A stretch of DNA of 9,230 bases from Caulobacter sp. B11 (GCF_002737765.1 NZ_PEGG01000197.1:1-9230), one strand, 5' to 3'; positions 1 through 7,138 are shown, counted from the first letter of the stretch. The notes: a model not told the origin generated them from the letters alone. Translations and numbers: made by a program.

Positions 1-2
1 TT

Positions 3-588
3 GGCGCCGGCGACGACCTGTTGGCCCTGGCGGCTGGCGGCCGGCTGACCGGCACGGTGCTGGGCGGCGCGGGCAATGACAGGGTCGCCATCGACCTGAC
101 CTCCGACCTGTCTTTGCGCGGCGACCAGCTCCAGCAGTTCGAAACCCTGCAGGTCACCGGCACGGGCGCGCTGAGCTTCACGGGCGGCGCGGCGCGTTTC
201 GACCACCTGGTCACCAACAGCCAGAACCTGACGGTCGCCGCGGGCACGGCCCTGGCCGCCGGCGAGCTGACCCTGAACGGCGCGGCCAACGCCATGACCG
301 TGGCCGGGACCTCGCCGGCGCTCTGAACCTGGGGGGCGGCGATGACGTTCTGCGCCTGACCACGGGAGGACCTTCACGGGTTCGGCCGAGGGCGGCGCGG
401 CTCCGACCGTCTCGAACTGGCCCTGGGCGGCACGGACGCCGCGCCGATCGCTCTGGGCGCACGCCGTTCACCGGTTTCGGAGACCCTCAACCTGCAGTCC
501 GGCGTCGTCAGCGTCGCGGGCGACTATGGCTTCACCGCCATCGAGATCCAGAACGGTCGCCTGATCGGCCTGGCCGGCTCGCGCTTGC
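3..588 (+). pseudogene. Autotransporter passenger region, 5'-truncated by the window and frameshifted
   Basis: From base 3 the frame reads glycine/aspartate-rich beta-helix or beta-roll sequence, with motifs such as GAGDD and GGAGND and alternating Thr/Val/Leu strands. This is typical of secreted autotransporter passengers in alphaproteobacteria. The frame stops at 324-326 (TGA), but the same kind of sequence continues in other frames: LNLGGGDDVLRL from 323, FTGSAEGG from 373, GSDRLELALGGTD from 399, PFTGF from 464, and ETLNLQSGVVSVAGDYGF from 480. It then joins the long frame at about 589. At least five single-base shifts within about 270 bases are needed to read through. Upstream coding sequence lies outside the window, so signal peptide and start are not visible. 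Either the gene is decaying or this stretch is badly sequenced; the clean frames on both sides make local sequence error a serious alternative. Confidence 0.6.
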
Positions 589-2064
589 TTGGCGGCGTCG
601 AACATCATCGTCGGTTCGGGCGCGACCTTCGGGTCGGCCGGCGCGGTGATCGGCAACATCGCCGTGGCCGGCACGCTGAGCCCCGGCGCCTCGCCGGGTA
701 CGATGACCGTGACAGGCGACGTCGCCCTGGCCTCGGGCTCGACCGCCCTCTTCGAGCTGACGCCGACCGTCAGCGACATGCTGGTGGTGTCGGGCAAGGT
801 GACGATCGCCCAGGGCTCCACCCTGAGGCTGGTCGGCGCCAGCAACCTGACGCCGGGCCGACGGCTGGATCTCATTGTCGCCAATGGCGGCATCACCGGC
901 TCGTTCTCGACCATCGAGGGCGCGCAGGGTCTGAACCTGCATATCGCGCAGTCGTCGACCCGCCTTCAGGCCCTGGGCCTCTTCACCACCGACACGACCT
1001 TCTCCTCGCAGGTCTCGGGTCTGCTCAGCACGCTGAACACGGCCCTGATCGACGACAAGGTTGGCGCCGGCCTGATCGCCGCCCTGCCCGCCCTGGTCGA
1101 TCCGACCACCGGCAAGAGCGATCAACGCGCCCTGGCTCGGGTCACGCCCCAGGCCTATGCCTCGGCCACCCAGCTGGCGCTCGAGGACGGCCTGTCGATC
1201 GTCGATGCGTCGCGCGCCCAGGTCCGGTTCGCGCCCGAGGCGCCCGGCCTGTTCGGCTTTGGCCAGGCCATCGCCAGCCGCCGCACTCAGGACGGCGACA
1301 CCGCAGCTAGCGTCGCCGAGGGCAAGCTCGAAAGCACAGGCGGCCTGGCCGGCGTCGGATACGGCGTCGAGTCGGCTTGGGCCGGGGTCTTTGTCGGCTA
1401 TCTGAACGGCCGCCAGCGCATCACCGAGCTGGACGTCAGCACCGGAACCGACGGTTTCGCGATCGGCGCCCAGGGACAGGTTCGGCTCGGCGGCTTCCAG
1501 TTGGGGGCCATGGCGGCCCACAACGGCGCCGACGTCGAAACCCGTCGCACCGCGCCCGGCGGGATCACCGCGTCCGGCGACTACAAGCTCAAGAGCTGGA
1601 TCGCCGACGTCAATCTGGCCTACCGCGCCCAACTGAACGGCGACTGGGCCGTGCAGCCGCGCCTGGGCGCCAGCTATGTCCGCGCCACGCGCGAGCGCCT
1701 GGTCGAACGCGGCGGCGGGGCTTTCGCCCTGACCGTTGACGGCGACAAGAGCACCGCCTGGTTCGTCGACGGTCAAGTGGAGGTTCTGGGCGGGCAGACG
1801 GCCGGCGCGCGCCTGCATCCCTACGCCTCGCTGGGCTTCCGCTCGACGGCCGGCGGCGGCGACACCATCGCGTCCGGCGGCCTGGCCGGCTTGACGACGC
1901 CGATCAGCGCCGTCGGCCTGGCCCGTAGCGGGACCCTGGCCACCGTCGGCGCGGGCGCTGGCTACGACCTGGCCCCCGGCCTGAGCGTCTCGGCGACCTA
2001 TGCCGGCGAATTCGGCGACGGTGGGCGTCAGGCGCTGTTGGTCGGTCTGAACTGGAAGTTCTGA
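589..2064 (+). CDS. Autotransporter C-terminal part: passenger repeats plus outer-membrane beta-barrel
   Basis: This 491-codon frame opens at a TTG but has no signal peptide. It continues the passenger sequence upstream, so it is an internal piece of a larger type V secretion protein rather than a complete gene. Residues about 1-125 look like passenger-associated repeat strands (GATFGSAGAVIGNIAVAGTL, SPGASPGTMTVTGDV, then LDLIVANGGITGSF). Residues about 125-215 are a linker with a helical look. Residues about 219-491 are the translocator barrel, with alternating amphipathic strands, repeated Gly-Tyr turns and a terminal GLNWKF ending in the C-terminal phenylalanine expected for outer-membrane proteins. 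The barrel would insert in the outer membrane and export or display the passenger. Passenger function cannot be inferred. If the upstream frameshifts are real, this piece is probably not exported; if they are sequence errors, it is the end of one intact gene. A long hairpin begins eight bases after the stop. Confidence 0.8.
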   Translation: MAASNIIVGSGATFGSAGAVIGNIAVAGTLSPGASPGTMTVTGDVALASGSTALFELTPTVSDMLVVSGKVTIAQGSTLRLVGASNLTPGRRLDLIVANGGITGSFSTIEGAQGLNLHIAQSSTRLQALGLFTTDTTFSSQVSGLLSTLNTALIDDKVGAGLIAALPALVDPTTGKSDQRALARVTPQAYASATQLALEDGLSIVDASRAQVRFAPEAPGLFGFGQAIASRRTQDGDTAASVAEGKLESTGGLAGVGYGVESAWAGVFVGYLNGRQRITELDVSTGTDGFAIGAQGQVRLGGFQLGAMAAHNGADVETRRTAPGGITASGDYKLKSWIADVNLAYRAQLNGDWAVQPRLGASYVRATRERLVERGGGAFALTVDGDKSTAWFVDGQVEVLGGQTAGARLHPYASLGFRSTAGGGDTIASGGLAGLTTPISAVGLARSGTLATVGAGAGYDLAPGLSVSATYAGEFGDGGRQALLVGLNWKF

Positions 2065-2071
2065 CAGCAAG

Positions 2072-2103
2072 CTGGAGACCCGCGTCGCGATGCGGGTCTC
2101 CAG
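2072..2103 (+). terminator. Strong hairpin after the autotransporter gene
   Basis: A perfect 12-base inverted repeat (CTGGAGACCCGC at 2072-2083 and GCGGGTCTCCAG at 2092-2103) flanks an 8-base loop, starting 8 bases after the autotransporter stop codon. No T-run follows, so it is not a textbook intrinsic terminator. It may still stop transcription or protect the 3' end of the message. Position and stem quality support a terminator-like role. Confidence 0.7.
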
Positions 2104-2195
2104 AACGCCGACACTGAAGCCGTTCGCCGCAGGTGGATCATCTTCCAAAGGTCCAAGACGCGTGCGGGCGGCTTGCCGGGCTTGACCTGATCTGC

Positions 2196-2341
2196 TCCGG
2201 AAAAACCGGACGGGCTTGAGCTACTGCCAAAGGCAGATCCGACTTGGATCCAGGACCCGACACCGGGATAGCGACCCTTCAGGGTCGCGGTCGCCGGCCG
2301 CGCGACCAAATATCATGAATGCAAAAGCGCCTTGATGGCGC
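2196..2341. repeat. Chain of short perfect hairpins in a non-coding interval
   Basis: Between the autotransporter hairpin and the decarboxylase gene there are about 360 bases (2104-2464) without a convincing gene. Inside them lie consecutive perfect inverted repeats: 2196-2200/2206-2210 (TCCGG, loop AAAAA), 2224-2228/2232-2236 (CTGCC, loop AAA), 2236-2240/2246-2250 (GATCC), 2256-2259/2264-2267 (CCCG), 2271-2278/2281-2288 (GCGACCCT, 2-base loop), 2289-2294/2302-2307 (GGTCGC) and, after a gap, 2327-2331/2337-2341 (GCGCC). The GCGACC/GGTCGC motif recurs, so alternative pairings exist. The chain could be a dispersed intergenic repeat, a structured 5' leader or a small RNA; the sequence alone does not decide. 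I saw no convincing promoter in 2310-2464. Confidence 0.55.
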
Positions 2342-2464
2342 GCTCTACTGTCTCATGAAGGTGCCTGATTGATGATTTTATCTCTCAGATCGATCTAGTT
2401 CTCAGCTACGCGCGTCTAGCGCATTAGCAGCTTGTCGCCACAGCGCTGCATCGCTACCTCAAGT

Positions 2465-2506
2465 ATGGAGGAGCCCCCGCAGGCCCCTGCGGAGTCATCG
2501 ACATGA
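2465..2506 (+). CDS. Possible 13-codon leader peptide overlapping the decarboxylase start
   Basis: ATG at 2465 opens a 13-codon frame ([13 protein letters not shown]) whose TGA (2504-2506) overlaps the ATG of the following gene (2503-2505) in an ATGA arrangement. Such overlap is typical of translational coupling. The proline-rich peptide and the hairpin inside its reading frame would suit a leader peptide whose translation melts the structure over the next ribosome binding site. No good Shine-Dalgarno precedes it, and a frame this short can arise by chance. Confidence 0.2.
   Translation: MEEPPQAPAESST
2477..2494 (+). promoter_or_regulatory. Hairpin covering the ribosome binding site of the decarboxylase gene
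   Basis: CCGCAGG (2477-2483) and CCTGCGG (2486-2492) form a perfect inverted repeat. Its right arm overlaps the only good Shine-Dalgarno, GGAG at 2491-2494, which lies 8 bases before the ATG at 2503. Folded, the structure would partly hide the site. A role in translational control is inferred from position only. Confidence 0.4.
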
Positions 2507-3450
2507 AACGCGTATTGGTCACCGGCGGCGCCGGTTTCGTGGGCTCGCACCTATGCGAGCGGCTGCTAGAGGCCGGCAACGAGGTGCTGTGCGTCGACAA
2601 CTACTACACGGGCACCCGGCGCAACGTCGCCCACCTGCTGGACAATCCATGCTTTGAACTGATGCGCCACGACGTCACGTTCCCGCTATTCGCAGAAGTC
2701 GACGAGATCTACAATCTGGCCTGCCCGGCATCGCCGATCCACTATCAGTTCGATCCCGTCCAGACGACCAAGACCAGCGTACATGGCGCCATCAACATGC
2801 TGGGCCTAGCCAAGCGGCGGAAGGCCAAGATCTTCCAGGCCTCGACCAGTGAAGTCTACGGCGACCCGTCAGTGCACCCCCAGCCGGAGGAATACTGGGG
2901 CAACGTCAATCCAATCGGCATCCGCTCTTGCTATGATGAGGGCAAGCGCTGCGCCGAGACCCTGTTCTTCGACTATCATCGCCAGCACGGCCTGCGCATC
3001 AAGGTGGCGCGGATCTTCAATACCTACGGACCGCGAATGCACCCCAACGACGGCCGGGTGGTGTCGAACTTCATCGTCCAAGCCCTGCGCGGCGAAGACA
3101 TCACGCTCTATGGCGACGGCGGCCAGACTCGTTCGTTCTGCTACGTCGATGACCTGGTCGAGGGCTTCCTGCGGCTGATGAACACTGACGACACAGTGAC
3201 TGGCCCAATCAATCTGGGCAATCCGGGCGAGTTCACCATGAAAGAGCTGGCTCAGAAGGTGGTCGCCCTAACCGGGGCCAAGTCCAAGCTGATCCACCTG
3301 CCCTTGCCGGCCGACGACCCACGTCAGCGCCAGCCGGACATCACCAAGGCCAAGGCCATCCTCGACTGGACCCCCACCGTCGACCTCGACACGGGCCTAG
3401 CCAAGACGATCACCTATTTCGACGGGTTGCTGAAGAGCGGCGCAGATTGA
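2503..3450 (+). CDS. uxs: UDP-glucuronate decarboxylase (UDP-xylose synthase)
   Basis: This extended short-chain dehydrogenase/reductase converts UDP-glucuronate to UDP-xylose and CO2 in the cytoplasm through an NAD-bound 4-keto intermediate. At 315 residues it is normal for bacterial members. The N-terminal Rossmann motif is GGAGFVG (8-14), and an acidic residue follows strand 2 (VDNYYTG, 31-37). [11 protein letters not shown] (68-78), with the following IHYQFDP, is a hallmark of this subfamily. The active site shows STSEVYG (114-120), with the catalytic-region Ser/Thr and Glu117, and the YxxxK pair Tyr144/Lys148 in [25 protein letters not shown] and the arginine-rich [10 protein letters not shown] (271-280) form the nucleotide-sugar pocket. 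All key residues are present, so it should be active. The ATG at 2503 is preceded by GGAG at 8 bases. It is the first intact gene of the glycan locus and would feed xylose, or a derivative, to the glycosyltransferases downstream. Related epimerases share the fold, but the subfamily motifs favour the decarboxylase. Confidence 0.93.
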   Translation: MKRVLVTGGAGFVGSHLCERLLEAGNEVLCVDNYYTGTRRNVAHLLDNPCFELMRHDVTFPLFAEVDEIYNLACPASPIHYQFDPVQTTKTSVHGAINMLGLAKRRKAKIFQASTSEVYGDPSVHPQPEEYWGNVNPIGIRSCYDEGKRCAETLFFDYHRQHGLRIKVARIFNTYGPRMHPNDGRVVSNFIVQALRGEDITLYGDGGQTRSFCYVDDLVEGFLRLMNTDDTVTGPINLGNPGEFTMKELAQKVVALTGAKSKLIHLPLPADDPRQRQPDITKAKAILDWTPTVDLDTGLAKTITYFDGLLKSGAD

Positions 3451-3590
3451 GTATCAATCAAAATTCTCGTGTTAAGCAATATGAAGTCACTGTTTATTCA
3501 AAACTAGAAAACCTCAATCCATCCGAAATTACCTCAGAAATAAACATACACAGACAGCACTTTTTTGTATTTGAATATTCAAGATCATAA
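3447..3590 (+). CDS. Possible 47-residue small protein or gene fragment overlapping the decarboxylase stop
   Basis: A TTG at 3447 overlaps the TGA of the decarboxylase (TTGA) and opens a 47-codon frame ending in TAA at 3588-3590. The predicted peptide is polar and looks protein-like in composition (for example [19 protein letters not shown]), not like a random translation, and fills most of the gap before the next gene. GAAGAG at 3432-3437 could serve as a ribosome binding site, so translation coupled to the decarboxylase is conceivable. I recognise no family. It could equally be the residue of a larger gene carried in with the AT-rich segment, or chance: AT-rich DNA seldom stays open this long, but 47 codons is not decisive. 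Confidence 0.25.
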   Translation: MSINQNSRVKQYEVTVYSKLENLNPSEITSEINIHRQHFFVFEYSRS

Positions 3591-3593
3591 AAA
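3565..3593 (+). promoter_or_regulatory. Weak sigma70-like promoter candidate upstream of the glycosyltransferase
   Basis: TTGTAT (3565-3570) and TAAAAA (3588-3593), separated by 17 bases, each match the sigma70 consensus at four of six positions, about 57 bases before the ATG at 3650. The AT-rich setting makes such matches frequent, so support is weak. Confidence 0.2.
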
Positions 3594-3649
3594 TACATTT
3601 GCAATTTCTCGGACCAGCTAAGGCGCTTTAATAGGATCGGAATTTTCGC

Positions 3650-4930
3650 ATGCGAATAGCATTCTATCTAGACCATACTGAAAACTCTGATTTTAGATCC
3701 ATCATGAACGGAGATAGAGCCTCCTCAGGAAGCGTTGCTAGCGCGATTGTATTTATCGAGTTAGCAAAGAACCATTCTGTCACTATATTTCATAGAATGA
3801 ATAACGTATCTCAATTGCGATGGCATGAAGCTCAATGGATACATGTATCCGGATATAAAGATTTTTGCCAAAAAATAATTAAAACATATACTAAATATCA
3901 CTCAAAAGATAATTCATTTGACTTTATCGTCATTAGACATCATCCAGACCTATTTCCGATAGCAAACAATCTTTCGTTATGTACAGCTAAAAAGATTGTC
4001 ATGCTTAATAATGACATAGCACCAATAGAGTTAGAAAAATTGGTCTCCCTTGGATTCAGCAGGGCAGTAGTTCGCTCAAAATCATCGTCTGAAACTTACG
4101 AATTAACTCATCTTGCTCCAATTGTCGAAATCATTCCTCACGCCTTGCCCCACCTGAAAAATCTACGGGACATCCCATCCCTAAGAACCCCTCCCGCCGT
4201 TATGTGGGTTGGAGCAACTCGGGAGGAAAAGGGCTTCCATCACGCCCTGAGAGCCTGGCCCATCATTAGAAAAATGGTTCCCGATGCTGAATTGCACGTA
4301 TTTGGATCAATCCGGCTACATTTTCCGGAATCTGACGTCGGTCCTAGCGGAGTTTTAACACCGGAATTTGAAATAAAATACCTACTGCCCATAGTTGGGA
4401 AACATAGATCACCAGAAGATATCGGAATTTACTTCAAGGGTGCAACATCAAAATCAGATATTTTTGATTTTGCTATGACGGCTTATGTAGGATTGGTGAA
4501 TCCAAACATAAATAATTCGACGGAGACATTTTGTATTTCAGCGCTTGAACTTCAATCAATGGGCTGTCCGTGCGTTGGTGGAAAGTCGGGCGGATTGCTG
4601 GACACCATTGACGACGGAGTATCGGGCATTTTGGTGCCAACGGAAAATCCCGTTTTTATCGCGGAGGCGGTCGCTAGAATTCTAAAAGACCCCAAGCTCC
4701 GAGAGGAATTGTCGCGAGGTGCGATTGCTCATGCTGCTAAATTTGGCGACATACAAAGGGAAGCCAAGGCCTGGACGGATGTGTTCGAGCGCACCGCATC
4801 ACAGACCGCCAGCCCAAGCTTGAATGAAGCTGTTCTAGCTCGACTAGTTCGTTCGTTTCGATCGATCCTGCTCGCACGAATTGCAGGAAAATTGTTTCGC
4901 ATCGTCAGATCTCCATTTTCCGGAGTTTGA
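3650..4930 (+). CDS. GT4-like glycosyltransferase (GT-B fold)
   Basis: A 426-residue protein of the retaining GT-B type, which transfers a sugar from a nucleotide donor to a growing glycan on the cytoplasmic side of the inner membrane. The C-terminal donor domain is recognisable. It begins with MWVGATREEKGFHHAL (about 185-200, the usual 'G...xxKG' start), then ELHVFGS (214-220), then the E-x7-E signature in TETFCISALELQSMG (Glu292 and Glu300), then GGKSGGLLDTIDDGVSGILV (310-329) with the typical GG and G-x-LV pattern. The N-terminal acceptor domain (MRIAFYLDH...) is divergent, so acceptor and donor sugar cannot be named. There is no signal peptide or clear membrane segment; a basic tail (about 395-422) could aid membrane association. 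The ATG at 3650 has a weak GGA-containing site upstream. Codon usage is AT-rich, unlike the decarboxylase before it, suggesting transfer from another lineage. It probably works with the FkbM methyltransferase downstream. Confidence 0.82.
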   Translation: MRIAFYLDHTENSDFRSIMNGDRASSGSVASAIVFIELAKNHSVTIFHRMNNVSQLRWHEAQWIHVSGYKDFCQKIIKTYTKYHSKDNSFDFIVIRHHPDLFPIANNLSLCTAKKIVMLNNDIAPIELEKLVSLGFSRAVVRSKSSSETYELTHLAPIVEIIPHALPHLKNLRDIPSLRTPPAVMWVGATREEKGFHHALRAWPIIRKMVPDAELHVFGSIRLHFPESDVGPSGVLTPEFEIKYLLPIVGKHRSPEDIGIYFKGATSKSDIFDFAMTAYVGLVNPNINNSTETFCISALELQSMGCPCVGGKSGGLLDTIDDGVSGILVPTENPVFIAEAVARILKDPKLREELSRGAIAHAAKFGDIQREAKAWTDVFERTASQTASPSLNEAVLARLVRSFRSILLARIAGKLFRIVRSPFSGV

Positions 4931-5107
4931 CAGGCCGATTGTGGCAATCTAGGTACAAAAATCCCTAGGCATGATCACACATATTCTTCCAGCGACAGCA
5001 TGATTGTGAATAGGCGACGGAATATCCACGATCTGAGACGAGTAACAACCATCTTGACGCTCGCAGTTGACAGCCGTTCACTAAAATTCAAGTTTGTCCA
5101 AGCGACC

Positions 5108-5113
5108 GAAGGA
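5108..5113 (+). promoter_or_regulatory. Shine-Dalgarno that fixes the FkbM start at 5121
   Basis: GAAGGA at 5108-5113 lies 7 bases before ATG 5121. A longer frame could start at TTG 5094, but that codon has no ribosome binding site and would place GAAGGA inside the coding region. The ATG at 5121 is therefore preferred. Confidence 0.75.
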
Positions 5114-5120
5114 TACGAGC

Positions 5121-5900
5121 ATGTTGTCTGGATTCAAAAATTTACTTCGACCGCCCATGCTCCGCGCGCTAAGGGCGGTGCCTGGGGGGTTACGGCTTCA
5201 GATAGGTCACGATGCCTTACCGGATCGGATGCGGCACTTGAATCAGCTTGGCTTCAGCCCCTCAGTGATCGTCGACATCGGCGCGTTTGAAGGAATGTGG
5301 GCACGAGCAATAGCCGAGCAATTCCCCGCGGCACAAATATTTATGATTGAAGCACAGGATTCAAAATCAGAAATTCTTAGAAAACGCTGCGCCGAACTTG
5401 GATCGAAGGCGAATTATACAATAAATCTACTTGGGTCAGCACCCAAGGAAAATGTAACATTCTACGAACTGGGGACGGGGTCTTCTATTTACTCCGAACT
5501 TACCGATCACCAAAAAACTCCAACCATTAAGACAATGACTACTTTAAGTGAAGTTTTGCAATGTCATAACGTAATTAACCCTGACTTTATTAAACTAGAT
5601 GTTCAGGGAGCTGAGATAGATATATTGCTCGGAGGACTAGATGTATTAAAAACATCGACAATGGTTCAAGCTGAATTATCTGTGACCCCCTATAATGACG
5701 GAGCCCCCTTAGCTAGCGAAGTTATTGCATTCATGTGGTCGAAAAACTTTGTTCTTTACGATTTATTTGAAGCGAAGCGCGTAAATAATTCCGGTCAGAT
5801 AAGTCAAATTGATGCACTTTTCTTGAATCGTAATTCTACGTTCTGGAGCACCTCTCGGTTCGAGGCTTCACACCGCAACCATCTTGGCACAAAAAATTAG
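5121..5900 (+). CDS. FkbM family SAM-dependent methyltransferase
   Basis: A 259-residue methyltransferase of the FkbM family, whose members often O-methylate sugars or polyketides and are frequent in surface-glycan loci. The SAM-binding motif I is VIVDIGAFEGMWARAIA (49-65). IFMIEAQDSK (73-82) supplies the acidic residue at the end of strand 2. The family hallmark FIKLDVQGAEIDILLGG (156-172) is complete, including the Lys-Leu-Asp and Gly-Ala-Glu core. Length is normal for the family. The start was set by GAAGGA 7 bases upstream. It lies 190 bases after the GT4 gene on the same strand, in the same AT-rich island, so the two probably arrived together; the gap shows no convincing promoter or terminator. 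The likely role is O-methylation of a sugar added by this locus. Substrate is not deducible. Confidence 0.88.
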   Translation: MLSGFKNLLRPPMLRALRAVPGGLRLQIGHDALPDRMRHLNQLGFSPSVIVDIGAFEGMWARAIAEQFPAAQIFMIEAQDSKSEILRKRCAELGSKANYTINLLGSAPKENVTFYELGTGSSIYSELTDHQKTPTIKTMTTLSEVLQCHNVINPDFIKLDVQGAEIDILLGGLDVLKTSTMVQAELSVTPYNDGAPLASEVIAFMWSKNFVLYDLFEAKRVNNSGQISQIDALFLNRNSTFWSTSRFEASHRNHLGTKN

Positions 5901-6047
5901 AACGGATAAAAGCCGATCGTACCCGTCAGTTCCCTCTCTATATATAGCCAAAGCTAACGCGGCTCATTCTCCATGATTGAATACGGCGGCAGATTACCAA
6001 AGCCCCTGAGCGATGACACGTTTCATTACTGAAGGCGGGAGACCAAT

Positions 6048-6932
6048 ATGTCCAAAGTCGACTACTTGCTCAGATCTGTCGTTCGGCACCGTGATGCTGA
6101 CAGGCAACGCTGTCCAAACTGTGGCGCCAAAAACTCGATCCTCATCGAGCGCAAGCTGGTGGTGACGGAACTTCGTCGCTGCGACGCTTGCATGATGATG
6201 TTCCGCACGCCCACGGATGCACCAGCCGAGGCCGCCGATTTCTACAACCACGAATACGCCCAGGGGTTCACCACCGATATGCCCGAAGCCCCAGCGCTCG
6301 CCGAATTGAAGGCGCGAGGCTTCACTGGCACGGAAAAGGATTACAGCTATTACATTGACGTGCTGCGCCAGTTGGGTGCGCCGCCGGGGGCGAAACTGTT
6401 CGATTTCGGTTGCTCCTGGGGCTATGGCAGCTACCAGTTCGCGCGGGCCGGTTTCGACACCCTCTCCTACGAGATTTCCGCTCCGCGGCGCCGTTTCGGT
6501 GTCGAGAACCTCGGCGTCCAAGCTGTTTCCGACTTCGAGGCCTGGGCTAATTCGCCCGAAGCCGAGGCGACCATGGACGTGTTTTTTTCCGCTCATGTCC
6601 TGGAACACGTTCCCTCGCCTAGCCTGATCATCGCGCTCGCCCAACGGGTGCTCAAACCGGGCGGCCTGTTCGTCGCCTTCGTCCCCAACGGCTCCGCCGC
6701 CTTTCGGAGCGTGTCACCGACCTGGAGCCGCCTCTGGGGAGAGGTTCATCCCAACTTCCTCGACGAGGTTTTCTTCAACGCCGCTCTGAGCCGCTCCCCC
6801 CGGTTATTTGGCGCTTCGCCGGTGACTATCGATGAGGCCGCTCGGGGCTTTCTGACTTCTGGAGACCCCAGCCACCGCCAGCTCGATGACCTCAAGACCG
6901 CGGAAATGCTCTGCGCGGCCCGACTGAATTGA
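6048..6932 (+). CDS. Class I SAM-dependent methyltransferase with N-terminal zinc ribbon
   Basis: A 294-residue protein. Residues 22-48 hold two CxxC knuckles (CPNC at 22-25, CDAC at 45-48), predicted to bind zinc. A linker with FYNHEYAQGF (65-74) follows, then a Methyltransf_11/23-like SAM domain: motif I LFDFGCSWGYGS (117-128), an acidic residue in SYEIS (140-144), VFFSAHVLEHVPSP (178-191) and VLKPGGLFVAFVPN (201-214). The His-Val-Leu-Glu-His motif and the KPGG turn are diagnostic. GGGAG at 6037-6041, 6 bases from the ATG, is a good ribosome binding site. Composition is high-GC, like the bulk genome and unlike the genes just upstream. Zinc-ribbon methyltransferases are common in sugar loci, including C-methyltransferases of deoxysugar pathways; those are longer and carry a further C-terminal domain not present here, so C-methylation is only one possibility. 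The 147-base gap before it (5901-6047) contains a 19-codon frame at 5973-6032 with no visible ribosome binding site. Confidence 0.85.
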   Translation: MSKVDYLLRSVVRHRDADRQRCPNCGAKNSILIERKLVVTELRRCDACMMMFRTPTDAPAEAADFYNHEYAQGFTTDMPEAPALAELKARGFTGTEKDYSYYIDVLRQLGAPPGAKLFDFGCSWGYGSYQFARAGFDTLSYEISAPRRRFGVENLGVQAVSDFEAWANSPEAEATMDVFFSAHVLEHVPSPSLIIALAQRVLKPGGLFVAFVPNGSAAFRSVSPTWSRLWGEVHPNFLDEVFFNAALSRSPRLFGASPVTIDEAARGFLTSGDPSHRQLDDLKTAEMLCAARLN

Positions 6933-7079
6933 GGCGGCGAAGCAGCTCAAGAGGGGCACTGACAACACCCCCCGACCTGGTCCAAGGTTGGGGCAAGGTC
7001 AAAGTCCCCGTGCGAGATCACCCCGCTCTATCCACTCAACCCCCAATCCGCCCTGACCGAGGATCGCACAAAGGCCCAA

Positions 7080-7112
7080 GCGCTGGTTGGCCCCCGAGCG
7101 CTCAACCGGCGC
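7080..7112. terminator. Hairpin between converging methyltransferase and acyltransferase remnant
   Basis: GCGCTGGTTG (7080-7089) pairs with CAACCGGCGC (7103-7112) over 10 positions with one G-U pair, around a 13-base loop. It lies between the end of the plus-strand methyltransferase and the end of the minus-strand remnant, where a shared terminator would be expected. There is no T-run on either strand. Nothing else is recognisable in 6933-7138. Confidence 0.4.
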
Positions 7113-7138
7113 CCACCCGCATCTTGAAGGCTAGGCCG

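Larger units (their letters stand above)
3451..5960. other. AT-rich island carrying a glycosyltransferase and a methyltransferase
   Basis: Base composition changes abruptly right after the decarboxylase stop codon: AT-rich codons and A/T homopolymer runs replace GC-ending codons. High GC returns at about 5950-6000, before the zinc-ribbon methyltransferase. The island holds a possible 47-codon ORF, the GT4-like gene and the FkbM gene. The C-terminal end of the GT4 gene (from about 4740) and the N-terminal end of the FkbM gene (about 5121-5330) are somewhat closer to host composition. No insertion sequence, integrase or flanking repeat is visible. Horizontal acquisition is inferred from composition. 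Confidence 0.65.

Noticed and set aside
532..2148. Very long minus-strand open frame (538 codons) opposite the autotransporter
   Set aside because: It is the antisense of a GC-rich gene whose plus-strand product has clear barrel features; the minus product is low-complexity Gly/Ala/Arg/Asp with no family signature.
2028..2309. Minus-strand 93-codon frame across the autotransporter end and hairpin array
   Set aside because: It runs through the 12-base inverted repeat and the hairpin chain; the peptide reflects repeat sequence and not a protein.
2190..2345. Hairpin chain as a CRISPR array or tRNA
   Set aside because: The stems differ in sequence with no regular repeat-spacer unit, and no cloverleaf or anticodon arm can be drawn.
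2369..2397. TTGATG (2369-2374) with GATCTA 17 bases later as a promoter for the decarboxylase
   Set aside because: The -10 matches only two of six consensus positions.
4949..4968. CTAGG/CCTAG inverted repeat after the glycosyltransferase gene as a terminator
   Set aside because: A 5-base stem with a 10-base loop is too weak, and no T-run follows.
5067..5087. Perfect TTGACA (5067-5072) upstream of the FkbM gene, with TAAAAT at 5082-5087
   Set aside because: The spacer would be only 9 bases; the other TTGACG (5054-5059) would give 22. Neither fits a sigma70 promoter.
5000..5290. Plus-strand 96-codon frame overlapping the FkbM start
   Set aside because: It conflicts with the strongly supported FkbM frame and has no recognisable features or good ribosome binding site.
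5994..6644. Minus-strand open frame opposite the start of the zinc-ribbon methyltransferase
   Set aside because: It is a shadow of a plus-strand gene with clear SAM-binding and zinc motifs; its own translation shows no family.
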